From CAKZLS01 sp963771545 (GTDB lineage: Bacteria; Pseudomonadota; Alphaproteobacteria; Rhodospirillales; Defluviicoccaceae): a stretch of 64,000 bases of DNA. Below are positions 1 to 7,813 of the stretch, one piece after another; position 1 is the stretch's first letter, and the number at the start of each line of letters is the position of its first letter. The stretch spans positions 1,612,001 to 1,676,000 of the forward strand of contig CAVYTX010000002.1 of NCBI GenBank assembly GCA_963771545.1, written 5' to 3'. The translations under genes and the position numbers were made by a program. The notes below the pieces were generated by a model. That model searched no databases and was not told the origin of the DNA. It saw only the letters and a list, made by a program, of their open reading frames with translations.

Positions 1-510
1 TCCGTGCTGTTCCATCCGGGTGGCGTAGTACGGTCTGGCGTGTCCCATCATCAGGCTGGGCGGGGTGTTGAAACCATCCACCAGCAGACCGCTCTCGTCG
101 TTGATGGACAGACTGTACGGCCCAAGAATGCGATTGAGCCCATGGTTGCGCAACCATGCCTCGGCGGTATCAAGGAGAAGCGCGAAGACCTCCGGATCGT
201 CTTCCGCCTCCACGAACCCGAAATGGCCGGTGCCGTCGCGATGTCGGTCCAGGTGCGCCCGGTTGACCTGCGCGCTGATTCTACCGACGGCGCGGCCCTC
301 CCTCGAAGCGATCCAGAAGGCCGCCTCGGCGTGAGCGAAGAAAGGGTTCTTGCGCGGGTCCAGATGGTTGAGGCGCTCGAACAGCAGCGGCGCCACCCAG
401 TTGGGATCATCCGCGTAAAGCGCCCTCGGCATCTCCAGAAACCGGATCATCGCTCCCCGGTCGCGTACCTCCGAGATGCTCGGTGCCGGGCGCGAAGCGA
501 CAGGGTTCAT
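1..510 (-). CDS. GNAT-like acyltransferase family protein, 3' end outside window (possible bacterial ceramide synthase family)
   Basis: The first 170 residues are present from an ATG at 510; the rest lies beyond the window edge. The visible part resembles the alphaproteobacterial family often labelled 'dATP pyrophosphohydrolase' or N-acetyltransferase: an N-terminal segment with PRALYADDPNWVAPL, then DPRKNPFF, GRISAQVNRAHLDRH, HFGFVEAEDD, and ILGPYSLSINDESG. From memory of the literature, this GNAT-fold family includes the Caulobacter ceramide synthase that acylates the sphingoid base. The gene lies 45 bp downstream of a fatty acid hydroxylase-type gene in the same direction, which fits lipid modification. 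No clear ribosome binding site is seen, so the start is provisional. The family call is fairly firm; the ceramide synthase role is inference from the family and neighbour. Confidence 0.65.
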   Translation of the reverse strand, partial: MNPVASRPAPSISEVRDRGAMIRFLEMPRALYADDPNWVAPLLFERLNHLDPRKNPFFAHAEAAFWIASREGRAVGRISAQVNRAHLDRHRDGTGHFGFVEAEDDPEVFALLLDTAEAWLRNHGLNRILGPYSLSINDESGLLVDGFNTPPSLMMGHARPYYATRMEQHG

Positions 511-555
511 GGGGCGGAGCCCGGGGGCGCGGTGGACGGGAACCTTCGCTATCCG

Positions 556-1317
556 TCAACCCGCGCCGACGCGGCGGATTCGGGGATCGCCGATCTCGAG
601 GTTGGAAAGCCGCGCGACCCACGGATAGTGCTCGGTGACCTCGTTGGCATAACCGAGATTGTGGACCGTTTCGCTGCGCGGGAAGGTTTTCGGCTGGCTG
701 TAGTATGTTCCGAATATCCGGTCCCACAGAAAGTTAGTGATGCCATAGTTGCCCTTTTCACTGTGAAAGTGATGGGCCAGATGCAGCTTCTTGATTCGCT
801 TCAGCCAAGCGTACTTGGGCGCGAACGGCAGATGCTGGATGCAGTGGCAGAACTCGTAATAGCAGGTCGTCAGCAATCCCCACGCCACGCCGGCGGTGGC
901 GCCGGCCGGCCCGCCGATGAGCCAGCCGATGGGCATGATCACGAGCACGACCGTCGGCAACGTCGTGGCCAGCGCCCCGAACAGCACGCCCAGGTCGTTG
1001 GGATCCTGATGGTGATCGAAATGAATGCGCTTCCACAGCGCCGCCGTCAGCGGCGACTTATAGAGATAGGCGCCGTGCAGAACATACCGGTGCAGGAGAT
1101 ACCAGACGAGCGGATACACCGGAATAACGACGGCAACGGCTAACGCGGGTCCCCAGACGTTGTCCGCCAGCAGCACCGTCAGCCCAATCATGGTCGCTGC
1201 CAGCACCAGATACGTCATGATGGCGTAATGGGTCAAATAGGCCACGACCAAGTCGCCTAGGTCCATCTTATCGAGGAAGTATTTTTGTCCCGCCCAGGGA
1301 CCGACCTTTACCGACAC
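556..1317 (-). CDS. Sterol desaturase / fatty acid hydroxylase family membrane protein
   Basis: The 253-residue protein has the histidine clusters of di-iron membrane hydroxylases: HRYVLHG, HFDHHQD, HCIQH and HLAHHFH, followed by NYGITNFLWDRIFGT, which is typical of the family's C-terminal part. Hydrophobic helices lie at about residues 25-75 and 115-145. Such enzymes hydroxylate or desaturate acyl chains, sterols or sphingoid bases at the cytoplasmic membrane. The gene precedes the GNAT-like gene and follows the glycosyltransferase-like gene, all on the minus strand, so an envelope lipid locus is likely. The substrate cannot be read from the sequence. Confidence 0.85.
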   Translation of the reverse strand: MSVKVGPWAGQKYFLDKMDLGDLVVAYLTHYAIMTYLVLAATMIGLTVLLADNVWGPALAVAVVIPVYPLVWYLLHRYVLHGAYLYKSPLTAALWKRIHFDHHQDPNDLGVLFGALATTLPTVVLVIMPIGWLIGGPAGATAGVAWGLLTTCYYEFCHCIQHLPFAPKYAWLKRIKKLHLAHHFHSEKGNYGITNFLWDRIFGTYYSQPKTFPRSETVHNLGYANEVTEHYPWVARLSNLEIGDPRIRRVGAG

Positions 1318-1364
1318 AATCCAACCTCATTGATCAAAACACGTTGCATGTCCGCGCACGCCAT

Positions 1365-2279
1365 CTAAGCAGCGAGCCGAGGGGTCCGCTCCAGGACCTC
1401 GAAGGCGTCGTGACGGACGTGGTTCTCGCGCATCTCGTCGCGCAGCATATCCTCGGATATAATTCCCTGGTCCACGCACTCGCGCAGCAGCCCGAAGAAG
1501 AACCGTTCCTGTTTCTGGTCGGGATGGCGCCTGTACTTGCCGAGCAGGGCGTGGTCCCCGAATAGGCGCCGCCGCCAGCGCATGGCCCATCCGAGCGGCG
1601 GGAACAGCCGGAACCGGTCGGCCGGCGTGAAGTCCACCGGCAGCCCCGTTTTCCAAGGCTGGGTGATCCGCCGCGTGTTGTGGACCATCCGGGTGTCGGG
1701 GGTCAGGCGGTCCAGGTCGTTCCATTCGGCCTCCAGCACCCCGACGCTTCCCCGAGGCTCCAGTTTCAGCGAGATCCAGTCCATGTAATCGCGTTTGCCC
1801 TCGAACATCTCGTTGAACTGTTCTTCGCATCGCCAGTGGGTCAGCTTGGCGCAATCCATCAGCATCACGCTGGTGGCGAAATACCCCAGCTTTCCGGCCG
1901 CGATTCCCTTCAGGCCGGAGCGCGTGCGGCACATGACCGCGGTCCCCTGCATGTCCCGCGAAAGAAGCTCCATGATGTCGGAAACGGCGAAAACGTCCGG
2001 GTCGATCACCACGGCCCGCCCTTCGTATCCCATCAGTTCGGGAGGCATGAACCGCAACGGGGTGAAGGACTGAAGGTCGTCGGCGTTCCACCGGCGCGTG
2101 ACCCCGTCCCTCACAAAGTCCTGCCCATGGCGGGCTCGCAGGAACGGGTGATTCTCGGTGTGGATAATCCTGACGTCGAATGCCTCGGGCGCGCGGGAGT
2201 TCCGCTTCAGGGCGTATTCAGCGACAAGCGCGCCCACGATCTGCAAGTTATTGGTGTGAATGAACACGCACGGTTTCAT
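1365..2279 (-). CDS. Glycosyltransferase-like protein (GT-A fold, GT8-like)
   Basis: The 304-residue protein begins MKPCVFIHTNNLQIVGALVAEY, an opening seen in nucleotide-sugar-binding GT-A enzymes, and carries VVIDPDVFAV at about residue 85, resembling the metal-binding DxD region of GT8 enzymes. HNTRRITQPW and PPLGWAMRWRRRLFG follow in the C-terminal half. I start it at the ATG at 2279 rather than at a longer in-frame extension to 2372, because the extension is low-complexity and the Rossmann-like strand begins at this ATG. It lies between a sulfotransferase gene and the hydroxylase gene in one direction. Donor and acceptor are unknown; a lipid or surface glycan acceptor is a guess from context. 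Confidence 0.6.
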   Translation of the reverse strand: MKPCVFIHTNNLQIVGALVAEYALKRNSRAPEAFDVRIIHTENHPFLRARHGQDFVRDGVTRRWNADDLQSFTPLRFMPPELMGYEGRAVVIDPDVFAVSDIMELLSRDMQGTAVMCRTRSGLKGIAAGKLGYFATSVMLMDCAKLTHWRCEEQFNEMFEGKRDYMDWISLKLEPRGSVGVLEAEWNDLDRLTPDTRMVHNTRRITQPWKTGLPVDFTPADRFRLFPPLGWAMRWRRRLFGDHALLGKYRRHPDQKQERFFFGLLRECVDQGIISEDMLRDEMRENHVRHDAFEVLERTPRLAA

Positions 2280-2389
2280 GGTTTTAGTCTGGCGGCCCGC
2301 GAGATCCCTCTCCGACCGCCCCTTCCTCGATTGTTCACCACTGCCGTTGGTACCGGGTCTTTTCTTTTGCATCTTTGGTCTTTCGTATC

Positions 2390-3331
2390 TCAGGCGCTGG
2401 CCGCCTTATCGGCGATTCCGGTCTCTCTCTTTTCGTATCCGAACCCAGGGAGCAGGCTGCTCTGGACATAGGCGTCGATGGTCTCGAGTTGCTCCGGCGT
2501 AAAGTCTTCCCGATAGCCGCCCACCTTGGCCCGCCGCACCTTATAGGTGTTGAGGTTGTTGCGGTCCTTGGCCAGCATGCGCCCCCCGCTCAGCCAGAAT
2601 ACCCGCTTCTGCTCGAGGTTGCGCATATTCTCGACCGAGGCGAACTCCACGGCCTCGTGGATCTGCTCGGGCGTTCCCGGGGTGTCCATGAACTCGACGA
2701 TCCGCGCCAGTGTCGCTTCCGGCTGGGCGCGCATATCCTCGTAGCGGACGATCAGAACGTCCTTGATGCGGCCGAGCTCCCGCGCCCAAAGATTCAAGAA
2801 ATCGATGGCTTTCGGGAGTCCCGCGTTCGGCCTCATGATGAAATCGTACAACGCGACGTCTTCGCCCTCGCCGGGATAGGCGTTGATTTCTTTCTTCGCC
2901 TTGCGCATGCGGAATTTCCACTGAAAAAACTGCGACACCGACACATCCGCCGGATCGCGCACCATCAGAACCACCTTCTTGCCGTAGTAGTCAGATTTGT
3001 CGTCGGCGTTCTTGGTGTAATCCTTCAGATAGTTGTCGTGGGTGAAAAAGATCCTGGGAATCGCGGCATTCTTCCGGTGCAGGTTGTCGAAACCGATCAG
3101 ATGCCGCTCGGCCAAGCCATATTTCACTTGATAGAATCGCGAGAGCATGACTCGGAGCCAGGTTCGCCCGCTCTTGCCGAACGAAACGATGACGCAATCC
3201 GCCACGGCGAGCTTGCGGTTTTCCTCGCGGCCGCGAAGCCACCGTTCGATGCGGATTTTCTTTTCCTTGGGCAGGAAAAAGACGAGGAGCATGATGAGCT
3301 CTCTCATTACTCGTCGATACGCTACATACAT
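2390..3331 (-). CDS. PAPS-dependent sulfotransferase family protein
   Basis: The 313-residue protein shows the 5'-phosphosulfate loop CVIVSFGKSGRTWLR at residues 46-60 and the 3'-phosphate site VRDPADVSVSQFFQWKFR at about 124-141. These are the two defining motifs of cytosolic-type sulfotransferases, which move sulfate from PAPS to a hydroxyl. THDNYLKDYTKN lies between them where substrate loops occur. The start at 3331 was chosen because residues further upstream are Arg/Pro-rich and unlike the family; 3307 is an alternative. It heads a same-strand run of four genes, 110 bp before the glycosyltransferase-like gene, suggesting sulfation of an envelope glycolipid or glycan. The acceptor is unknown. 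Confidence 0.8.
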   Translation of the reverse strand: MYVAYRRVMRELIMLLVFFLPKEKKIRIERWLRGREENRKLAVADCVIVSFGKSGRTWLRVMLSRFYQVKYGLAERHLIGFDNLHRKNAAIPRIFFTHDNYLKDYTKNADDKSDYYGKKVVLMVRDPADVSVSQFFQWKFRMRKAKKEINAYPGEGEDVALYDFIMRPNAGLPKAIDFLNLWARELGRIKDVLIVRYEDMRAQPEATLARIVEFMDTPGTPEQIHEAVEFASVENMRNLEQKRVFWLSGGRMLAKDRNNLNTYKVRRAKVGGYREDFTPEQLETIDAYVQSSLLPGFGYEKRETGIADKAASA

Positions 3332-3942
3332 CCCGAAATGCCCTGAAAGTACGGTTTCGTCGAAACAAATCCTGGCTGTATACCTAACAGCGCCCAAGCC
3401 CCCATGCAATCCCGCCCGCTCAAAGGTCCCGGTTCGGGGCGCGGGGGACCGTCGATTGGAACGGGGTCCCGGCACAATCCGGAAGGCGGCCCTGTGTGAG
3501 GGATCCGTCGAATATTCGTTTCGTCATATAGAGTTATTGAAGGTATTTGGATTCGCGCTTTAGCGGAACGGTTGGTCTCGGACCTTATGTATTGGATGGC
3601 GGGAACGCGGCCTTCCGAACCCCGGCCGACCCGCCAAACCGTCCAAAAAATTCGTTAATTTACATATGGTTATGCCAGCCATCGGCTTTTTGCGACCAAC
3701 TCGTAACAAACGGTAACAAAGATTGACTTGATGGAACCAATCTCCGCTGATAGCCGTTAAGAACACAAAATCAATTAAAATCCCAGTTGAAGTATTTAAA
3801 GAAGGACGAAACCGACTCGACGTCGATGCGAAATTGAAGGCTCCGGATCATGCAAGGGCATTAGCCTTCGCGGAGCGACAGCGACAGGGCGATTCGATTC
3901 TTTTCTTTTTATGGTTTGGGAGAGTGTTTCTTGCCGGATGCA
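3332..3942. other. Divergent intergenic region with AT-rich core
   Basis: This 611-bp stretch separates the minus-strand lipid/glycan genes from the plus-strand ELM1 gene and holds no convincing gene. The central part, about 3510-3830, is markedly AT-richer than its surroundings, as expected of divergent promoters. A tandem decamer, (C)GTAACAAA repeated with 10-bp spacing, lies at 3701-3720 and is followed directly by GATTGACTTGATGG, a possible -35 element. No palindromic operator or terminator stands out. Confidence 0.4.
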
Positions 3943-5148
3943 ATGACAATGACGCCGCAAAGCGCCGACCATCCCCGGGTGTGGGTCATGATGGGCAGCA
4001 AGGCTGGCGACAATTCCCAGGTTTTGGCGCTTGCCGAAGCCACCGGATGGCCGTTCGAGATCAAGCAATTCGTCTATGAGCGTTACGAACTGGCCACCAA
4101 CCTCCTGCTCGGTCCGAACCTGCGCGGCATGGTCAAGAGCAAATCCAGTCCACTGGGGGCGCCATGGCCGGATCTGATCGTCACCGGCGGGCGCCGGAAC
4201 GAGCCCATTTGCCGGTGGATACAGAAGAAGGCCGGCAAGCAAGGAAAACAGGTTCGCATCGTTCACGTGGGACGGCCGTGGGCCAAGCTCGAGCGCTTCG
4301 ACCTCATCGTCACCACGCCGCAATACCGGCTGCCGGTGCGGCCTAATGTTCTGCACAATAAGACGCCGCTGCACCGCGTCACCAACGAGCGTCTCCAGGC
4401 GGACGCGAACTCGTGGGCGCCGCGCTTGGCCCATTTGCCCAAGCCTCATATCGCGGTTGTCATTGGAGGCAGCAGCGGCCCCTACAGTTTCGATAAGAGG
4501 GCCGCCGAACGATTGGGCAAGCAGGCAAGCAGGCTGGCCGCCGAAACCGGTGGATCGCTGTTGGTCACGACCAGCGCCCGGACCCCCGCGGACACCATCG
4601 ACACGCTGGAACAGAACATCAGCGTTCCGGCTTATTTCTATCGATGGCAGCGGGGCGCGACCGACAATCCGTATTTCGCGTTCCTCGGTCTCGCCGAGTC
4701 GATCGTCGTCACTGGCGACAGTATGTCCATGCTCGCCGAAGCCTGCGCCACGCGCAAACGCGTTCACATCTTCGATTTGGGCGAAGGGCGGAACGCCATG
4801 CGCTCCATGACCCGCGAGGACAGCATCCGGGACGAAGCCGGCGGCCCGTTCTGGAAACATTGGGAACTGAAACATTTCAGAGCCTTCGTATTCCGCATGG
4901 CGATGCGGCTGGGGCCGGACCGCATGACCCGCGACATCCGTATCGTGCACAAACATTTGGTCAACTCCGGGCGCGCCGTTTGGCTTGGCGACGCCTTCCC
5001 GCCGGGATTGCCGCTGCGGTCGTTGGAGTGCGTTCCCAGGGCGGCCGCCCGCGTCCGCGCCATGTTCGAGCCGGCGCGAACCCGGACTTCGAAGCCCGTG
5101 AAGCTCGTGCCCCCTCCCGCCAGCGAAGACCTGCGGCGGACGGCTTAA
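3943..5148 (+). CDS. ELM1/DUF1022-family protein (putative glycosyltransferase), copy 1
   Basis: The protein of about 400 residues belongs to the family of plant mitochondrial fission protein ELM1, also labelled nucleoside-diphosphate-sugar epimerase. Visible family features are VWVMMGSKAGDNSQVLALAEA near the N-terminus, PWPDLIVTGGRRNEPI, LIVTTPQYRLPVRPNVLHN, VVIGGSSGPYSFD, SLLVTTSARTPADTID, and IVVTGDSMSMLAEACAT, a GT-B-like C-terminal nucleotide site. The bacterial members are thought to act on envelope sugars, but the biochemistry is weakly established. I use the ATG at 3943; 3949 is also possible. It is convergent with a second copy, 12 bp away, with about the same domain order. Confidence 0.8.
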   Translation: MTMTPQSADHPRVWVMMGSKAGDNSQVLALAEATGWPFEIKQFVYERYELATNLLLGPNLRGMVKSKSSPLGAPWPDLIVTGGRRNEPICRWIQKKAGKQGKQVRIVHVGRPWAKLERFDLIVTTPQYRLPVRPNVLHNKTPLHRVTNERLQADANSWAPRLAHLPKPHIAVVIGGSSGPYSFDKRAAERLGKQASRLAAETGGSLLVTTSARTPADTIDTLEQNISVPAYFYRWQRGATDNPYFAFLGLAESIVVTGDSMSMLAEACATRKRVHIFDLGEGRNAMRSMTREDSIRDEAGGPFWKHWELKHFRAFVFRMAMRLGPDRMTRDIRIVHKHLVNSGRAVWLGDAFPPGLPLRSLECVPRAAARVRAMFEPARTRTSKPVKLVPPPASEDLRRTA

Positions 5149-5160
5149 ACCGTCCGTTTT

Positions 5161-6300
5161 CTACGCCGGCCGAATCAAACTTTTAATTCGCTCGACCACG
5201 CGCGACAGGTCGTCGGGTGCCCGTTCCGCCGCTTGGGGGAAGGGCTCGCCCAGACGAACGGCGAGTCCGCGTTCCATCAGCTTTTCGTGCAACCGGGAGA
5301 AATCCCGCGAGTAGTTGACGAGGTTGAGGTCGTAGAGCCGGTCGCCCAGCCACCCGAGCGGTCCCCGACGTTCGCCGCTCCCGGACGACGGATGCAGGAC
5401 CCCGGCGATTCGCTCGCGCAGGCGCGTCCATGGGTCGGCGCGCACCGGCAACGGAAAGATGGCGAGCGGTTTTCCGAACCGCGCCACCTCCACCATCATC
5501 GAGATGCTGTCGCCGGTGACGATGAACCGGTCGGCGAGCCCCAGCAGCGCTTGATAGGGGTTTGCGGCGGCGTCCGGTGTCCAGCGAAACATGTGCGATC
5601 CCGCGGGCAGACCGGCCTCGAGAGCATCGACGACCTCCGGCAACGTCCGGCGGCTGGTGGTGACGTACAGCGTGCCGCCGTCGCGCTCGATGACCCGGTC
5701 CACGGCGTCGGCTAGGTCGCGGGCGACCTTGCCGTCGAACACGAAGGGCTTGGTCTGTCCGCCGACGAGCAATGCGGTGAGCGGACGCGCGAACGCGGCG
5801 AATCGCTCCCGCCAGACCTCGCTTTCGGCGGCGATACGCGATTCGTCGGCCCGCATCAGCGGAAGCTCGAGCTGGAGCACGTTCGGCCGGTTCGGCAGGC
5901 GGTATTGCGGCGTGGCGATGGCGAGCGCGAATTGATCCATCATGCGCTTCGGCCGGCCGATGATCACCACCTTGGTCCGCCCCCCGGATTGTTCGCGAAT
6001 CCACATGGCGGCCATGGACGGCCGGCGCCCGACGGTCAGAACGAGATCCGGCCACGGCGGCTCCAGCGGGTCCGACTTGGCCCGGTCGATGTGATAGAGC
6101 GATGGCTTGAATCGCGGCTTGCCGTAAACATACGGCTCGAGGAACCGGAGACGCCGGCGCTCCACCGGCCAGCCGAGCGCGTAGGCGATGATCTCCACCT
6201 GGGCGTTGTCGCCGAGCTTGTCGCCGATCACCTGCCAGACGCTGGGCGGATGTGGTTCGGCGCCGTGCGATGGTGCCGTCGGCCGGGGATGTTCGGGCAT
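5161..6300 (-). CDS. ELM1/DUF1022-family protein (putative glycosyltransferase), copy 2
   Basis: This 379-residue paralogue of the gene at 3943 has the same motifs in the same order: VWQVIGDKLGDNAQVEIIAYALGWP, PWPDLVLTVGRRPSMAAMW, LAIATPQYRLPNRPNVLQL, LLVGGQTKPFVFD, LYVTTSRRTLPEVVDALEAG and FIVTGDSISMMVEVARFGKP. The two differ throughout, so the pair is an old duplication or two separate recruitments rather than a recent copy. It sits 3 bp downstream of the haem/TPR gene on the same strand and probably shares its transcript. Function is inferred only from the family. Confidence 0.8.
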   Translation of the reverse strand: MPEHPRPTAPSHGAEPHPPSVWQVIGDKLGDNAQVEIIAYALGWPVERRRLRFLEPYVYGKPRFKPSLYHIDRAKSDPLEPPWPDLVLTVGRRPSMAAMWIREQSGGRTKVVIIGRPKRMMDQFALAIATPQYRLPNRPNVLQLELPLMRADESRIAAESEVWRERFAAFARPLTALLVGGQTKPFVFDGKVARDLADAVDRVIERDGGTLYVTTSRRTLPEVVDALEAGLPAGSHMFRWTPDAAANPYQALLGLADRFIVTGDSISMMVEVARFGKPLAIFPLPVRADPWTRLRERIAGVLHPSSGSGERRGPLGWLGDRLYDLNLVNYSRDFSRLHEKLMERGLAVRLGEPFPQAAERAPDDLSRVVERIKSLIRPA

Positions 6301-6303
6301 GGT

Positions 6304-6882
6304 TTATCGCCCCTCCGCTTCCAATTGCTTGAGGAACTCGCGGGCTTGCGGGTCCCGCGGCGCGATCTCGGTCAGTCTCGTGGCGTAGCGGATGGCCGCC
6401 GCCCTATCCCCCTTCTCCCGGCTCATGGCCCCCAGCCCGAACAGGACCGAACGATCGTTGGGATGGCGGGCGTGCGTCTCCTTCAAGACCGTGAGGGCGC
6501 GCTCGAGGTCGCCGGTCTGCTGGAGGGGATCGGCGCCGAAGGTGTACGCGATCTCGAAATCGGCAAACGCGCCGTCCGGTCCTTCGGTGTTGACGAAGAA
6601 CGCGCCGTCTTTCCTGAAGAACCGCGACGTCACCCCGAAGCGGGTGAACGTGGCGTCGTCGAAGTCGCCCAGCACCGTGTCGGCGGTCGCCTCCTGCATG
6701 GCGAGGTCGTGATGCGATCCGGTCCATGCTTCGGCCTCGGCCGCATGACACGTCGCGCAGGTTTTCCCGCCGACGAAAGCGGGAGACGGCGGGGCCGGTT
6801 CCGCTTGGCCCCGGACAGCGGCGAGCGCCACCACGAGGCTTAAGGAGATGGCGAGGATCGCGTTCAGAGACCGGCAAGACAT
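6304..6882 (-). CDS. Internally deleted multihaem cytochrome / TPR protein
   Basis: The 192-residue product starts with a signal peptide (residues 1-27), then a single haem site CATCH at 42-46 and SHHDLAMQEAT, FDDATFTRFGVTSRFFRKDG and ADFEIAYTFGADPLQQ. These match the N-terminus of long bacterial cytochrome-TPR proteins, in which this segment continues for several hundred residues with more CxxCH sites. Here the text jumps at about residue 122 (near 6517) straight into the C-terminal TPR tail, GDLERALTVLKETHARHPNDRSVLFGLG. The reading frame stays open, so this looks like an in-frame deletion. The product could still be exported and bind one haem, but it is probably a remnant. It leads into the ELM1 gene 3 bp downstream. 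Confidence 0.65.
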   Translation of the reverse strand: MSCRSLNAILAISLSLVVALAAVRGQAEPAPPSPAFVGGKTCATCHAAEAEAWTGSHHDLAMQEATADTVLGDFDDATFTRFGVTSRFFRKDGAFFVNTEGPDGAFADFEIAYTFGADPLQQTGDLERALTVLKETHARHPNDRSVLFGLGAMSREKGDRAAAIRYATRLTEIAPRDPQAREFLKQLEAEGR

Positions 6883-7073
6883 ACACGCGGCTTTAGCCCG
6901 TATCCGGTCCGCTGACCAGCCGAAAGCGATGGTCCTTGCTGATGATCTCCGCCATGTTTGGCGCGGTCCCGGCGCCCGATAAACCAAGCGCGCTCAAACG
7001 TCTCCGATTGATGCGATACCCGTCAAACGGGCAGGTTCCGGCGCGGCAACGGCAAATCCGGCGGAATTGAGAA

Positions 7074-7368
7074 TGACGACACGCGTCGTCAAGAAAACGC
7101 CCAAACTGACGACATTTCTCGCGGAAAAGACGACATTTGACGACTTGACATCGGCTAAGTGATTGATTTCATTGGCTAGAAATAAAAAAGCCCAAAATGT
7201 CGTCAAAAGTCGTCATTTGTCGTCAAAAAAATATGAAACCCATTGATATTAAATGTATATTCAAGAGCGCTTATTCTTGTGGCGTAACGACGTAAGGTAT
7301 TGAAAACAAACAAGACACGACGTTGTGGAGCGGGATCGTTCCGCTTTCGATGTCGTCATTTGTCGTCA
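7074..7368. promoter_or_regulatory. Array of TGTCGTCA / TGACGACA sites, partly spaced by exactly 10 bp
   Basis: At least nine copies of the octamer TGTCGTCA or its complement, a few with one mismatch, lie in about 295 bp. Complement-orientation sites are at 7074, 7107, 7128 and 7138; forward-orientation sites are at 7198, 7208, 7218, 7351 and 7361, with a further GTCGTCA at 7085. Neighbours within a cluster are 10 bp apart, one helical turn. The two main clusters point toward each other across an AT-rich stretch (7145-7197) that begins with TTGACA. The segments at 7208-7225 and 7351-7368 match at 17 of 18 positions. This looks like a cooperative protein-binding array (operator, iteron or partition site). 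No regulator gene lies beside it. Confidence 0.6.
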
Positions 7369-7572
7369 TATCGGACCGTTCGTTCCGATTAACGATCGTG
7401 GCGCCAATTGTCGGCACGCCCTCTTCCGTACGAGAAAGTTTCTCGCGGAGTCCGTGCAGTTCCCCTCCGACGGCGCCCCGTCCGGCAAGGAAAGGGGAAT
7501 ACTATCCTATATTACCGCCGTTTTCAATGGCGTCCCCAAAGGGTCGGTCGGTGCCCGAAGCGGGTTTTTCTC

Positions 7573-7662
7573 CACCCGTCATAGAACCTCCATCAAAATT
7601 ACCGACGGGCTTGCTACAATGCGGTCTACCGGGTGGATGTTCAATTAGATAACATGTCCCCG
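7573..7662 (+). repeat. Repeat family A, long copy 1 (90 bp)
   Basis: This 90-bp segment begins CACCCGTCAT and ends ATAACATGTCCCCG. It recurs at 9357-9446 in the same orientation with only four differences, so the two form direct repeats around the P450 gene. The end with TTAGATAACATGTCCCCG is shared with shorter reverse-orientation copies at 21449-21541. Confidence 0.85.
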
Positions 7663-7813
7663 CAACCCGACCTGGTACAATTCTAGACCTGACCACGGCA
7701 CCTTCAGGGTTTTTTTGGTAACGTCTCTTTTTCCGTTCGGAATGAGGTGGATGGGCGGCCCGTTCAATTCTATGACTGTGCGGATCAGGTTCCAAGATCG
7801 TTCGAGGCCGCGC

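Noticed and set aside
3560..3766. A 68-residue minus-strand frame between the sulfotransferase and ELM1 genes
   Set aside because: No ribosome binding site or family likeness; the region has promoter-like AT-rich composition.
7074..7368. CRISPR array
   Set aside because: The repeat unit is 8 bp with 2-bp gaps, occurs in both orientations and has no unique spacers; no cas genes are present.
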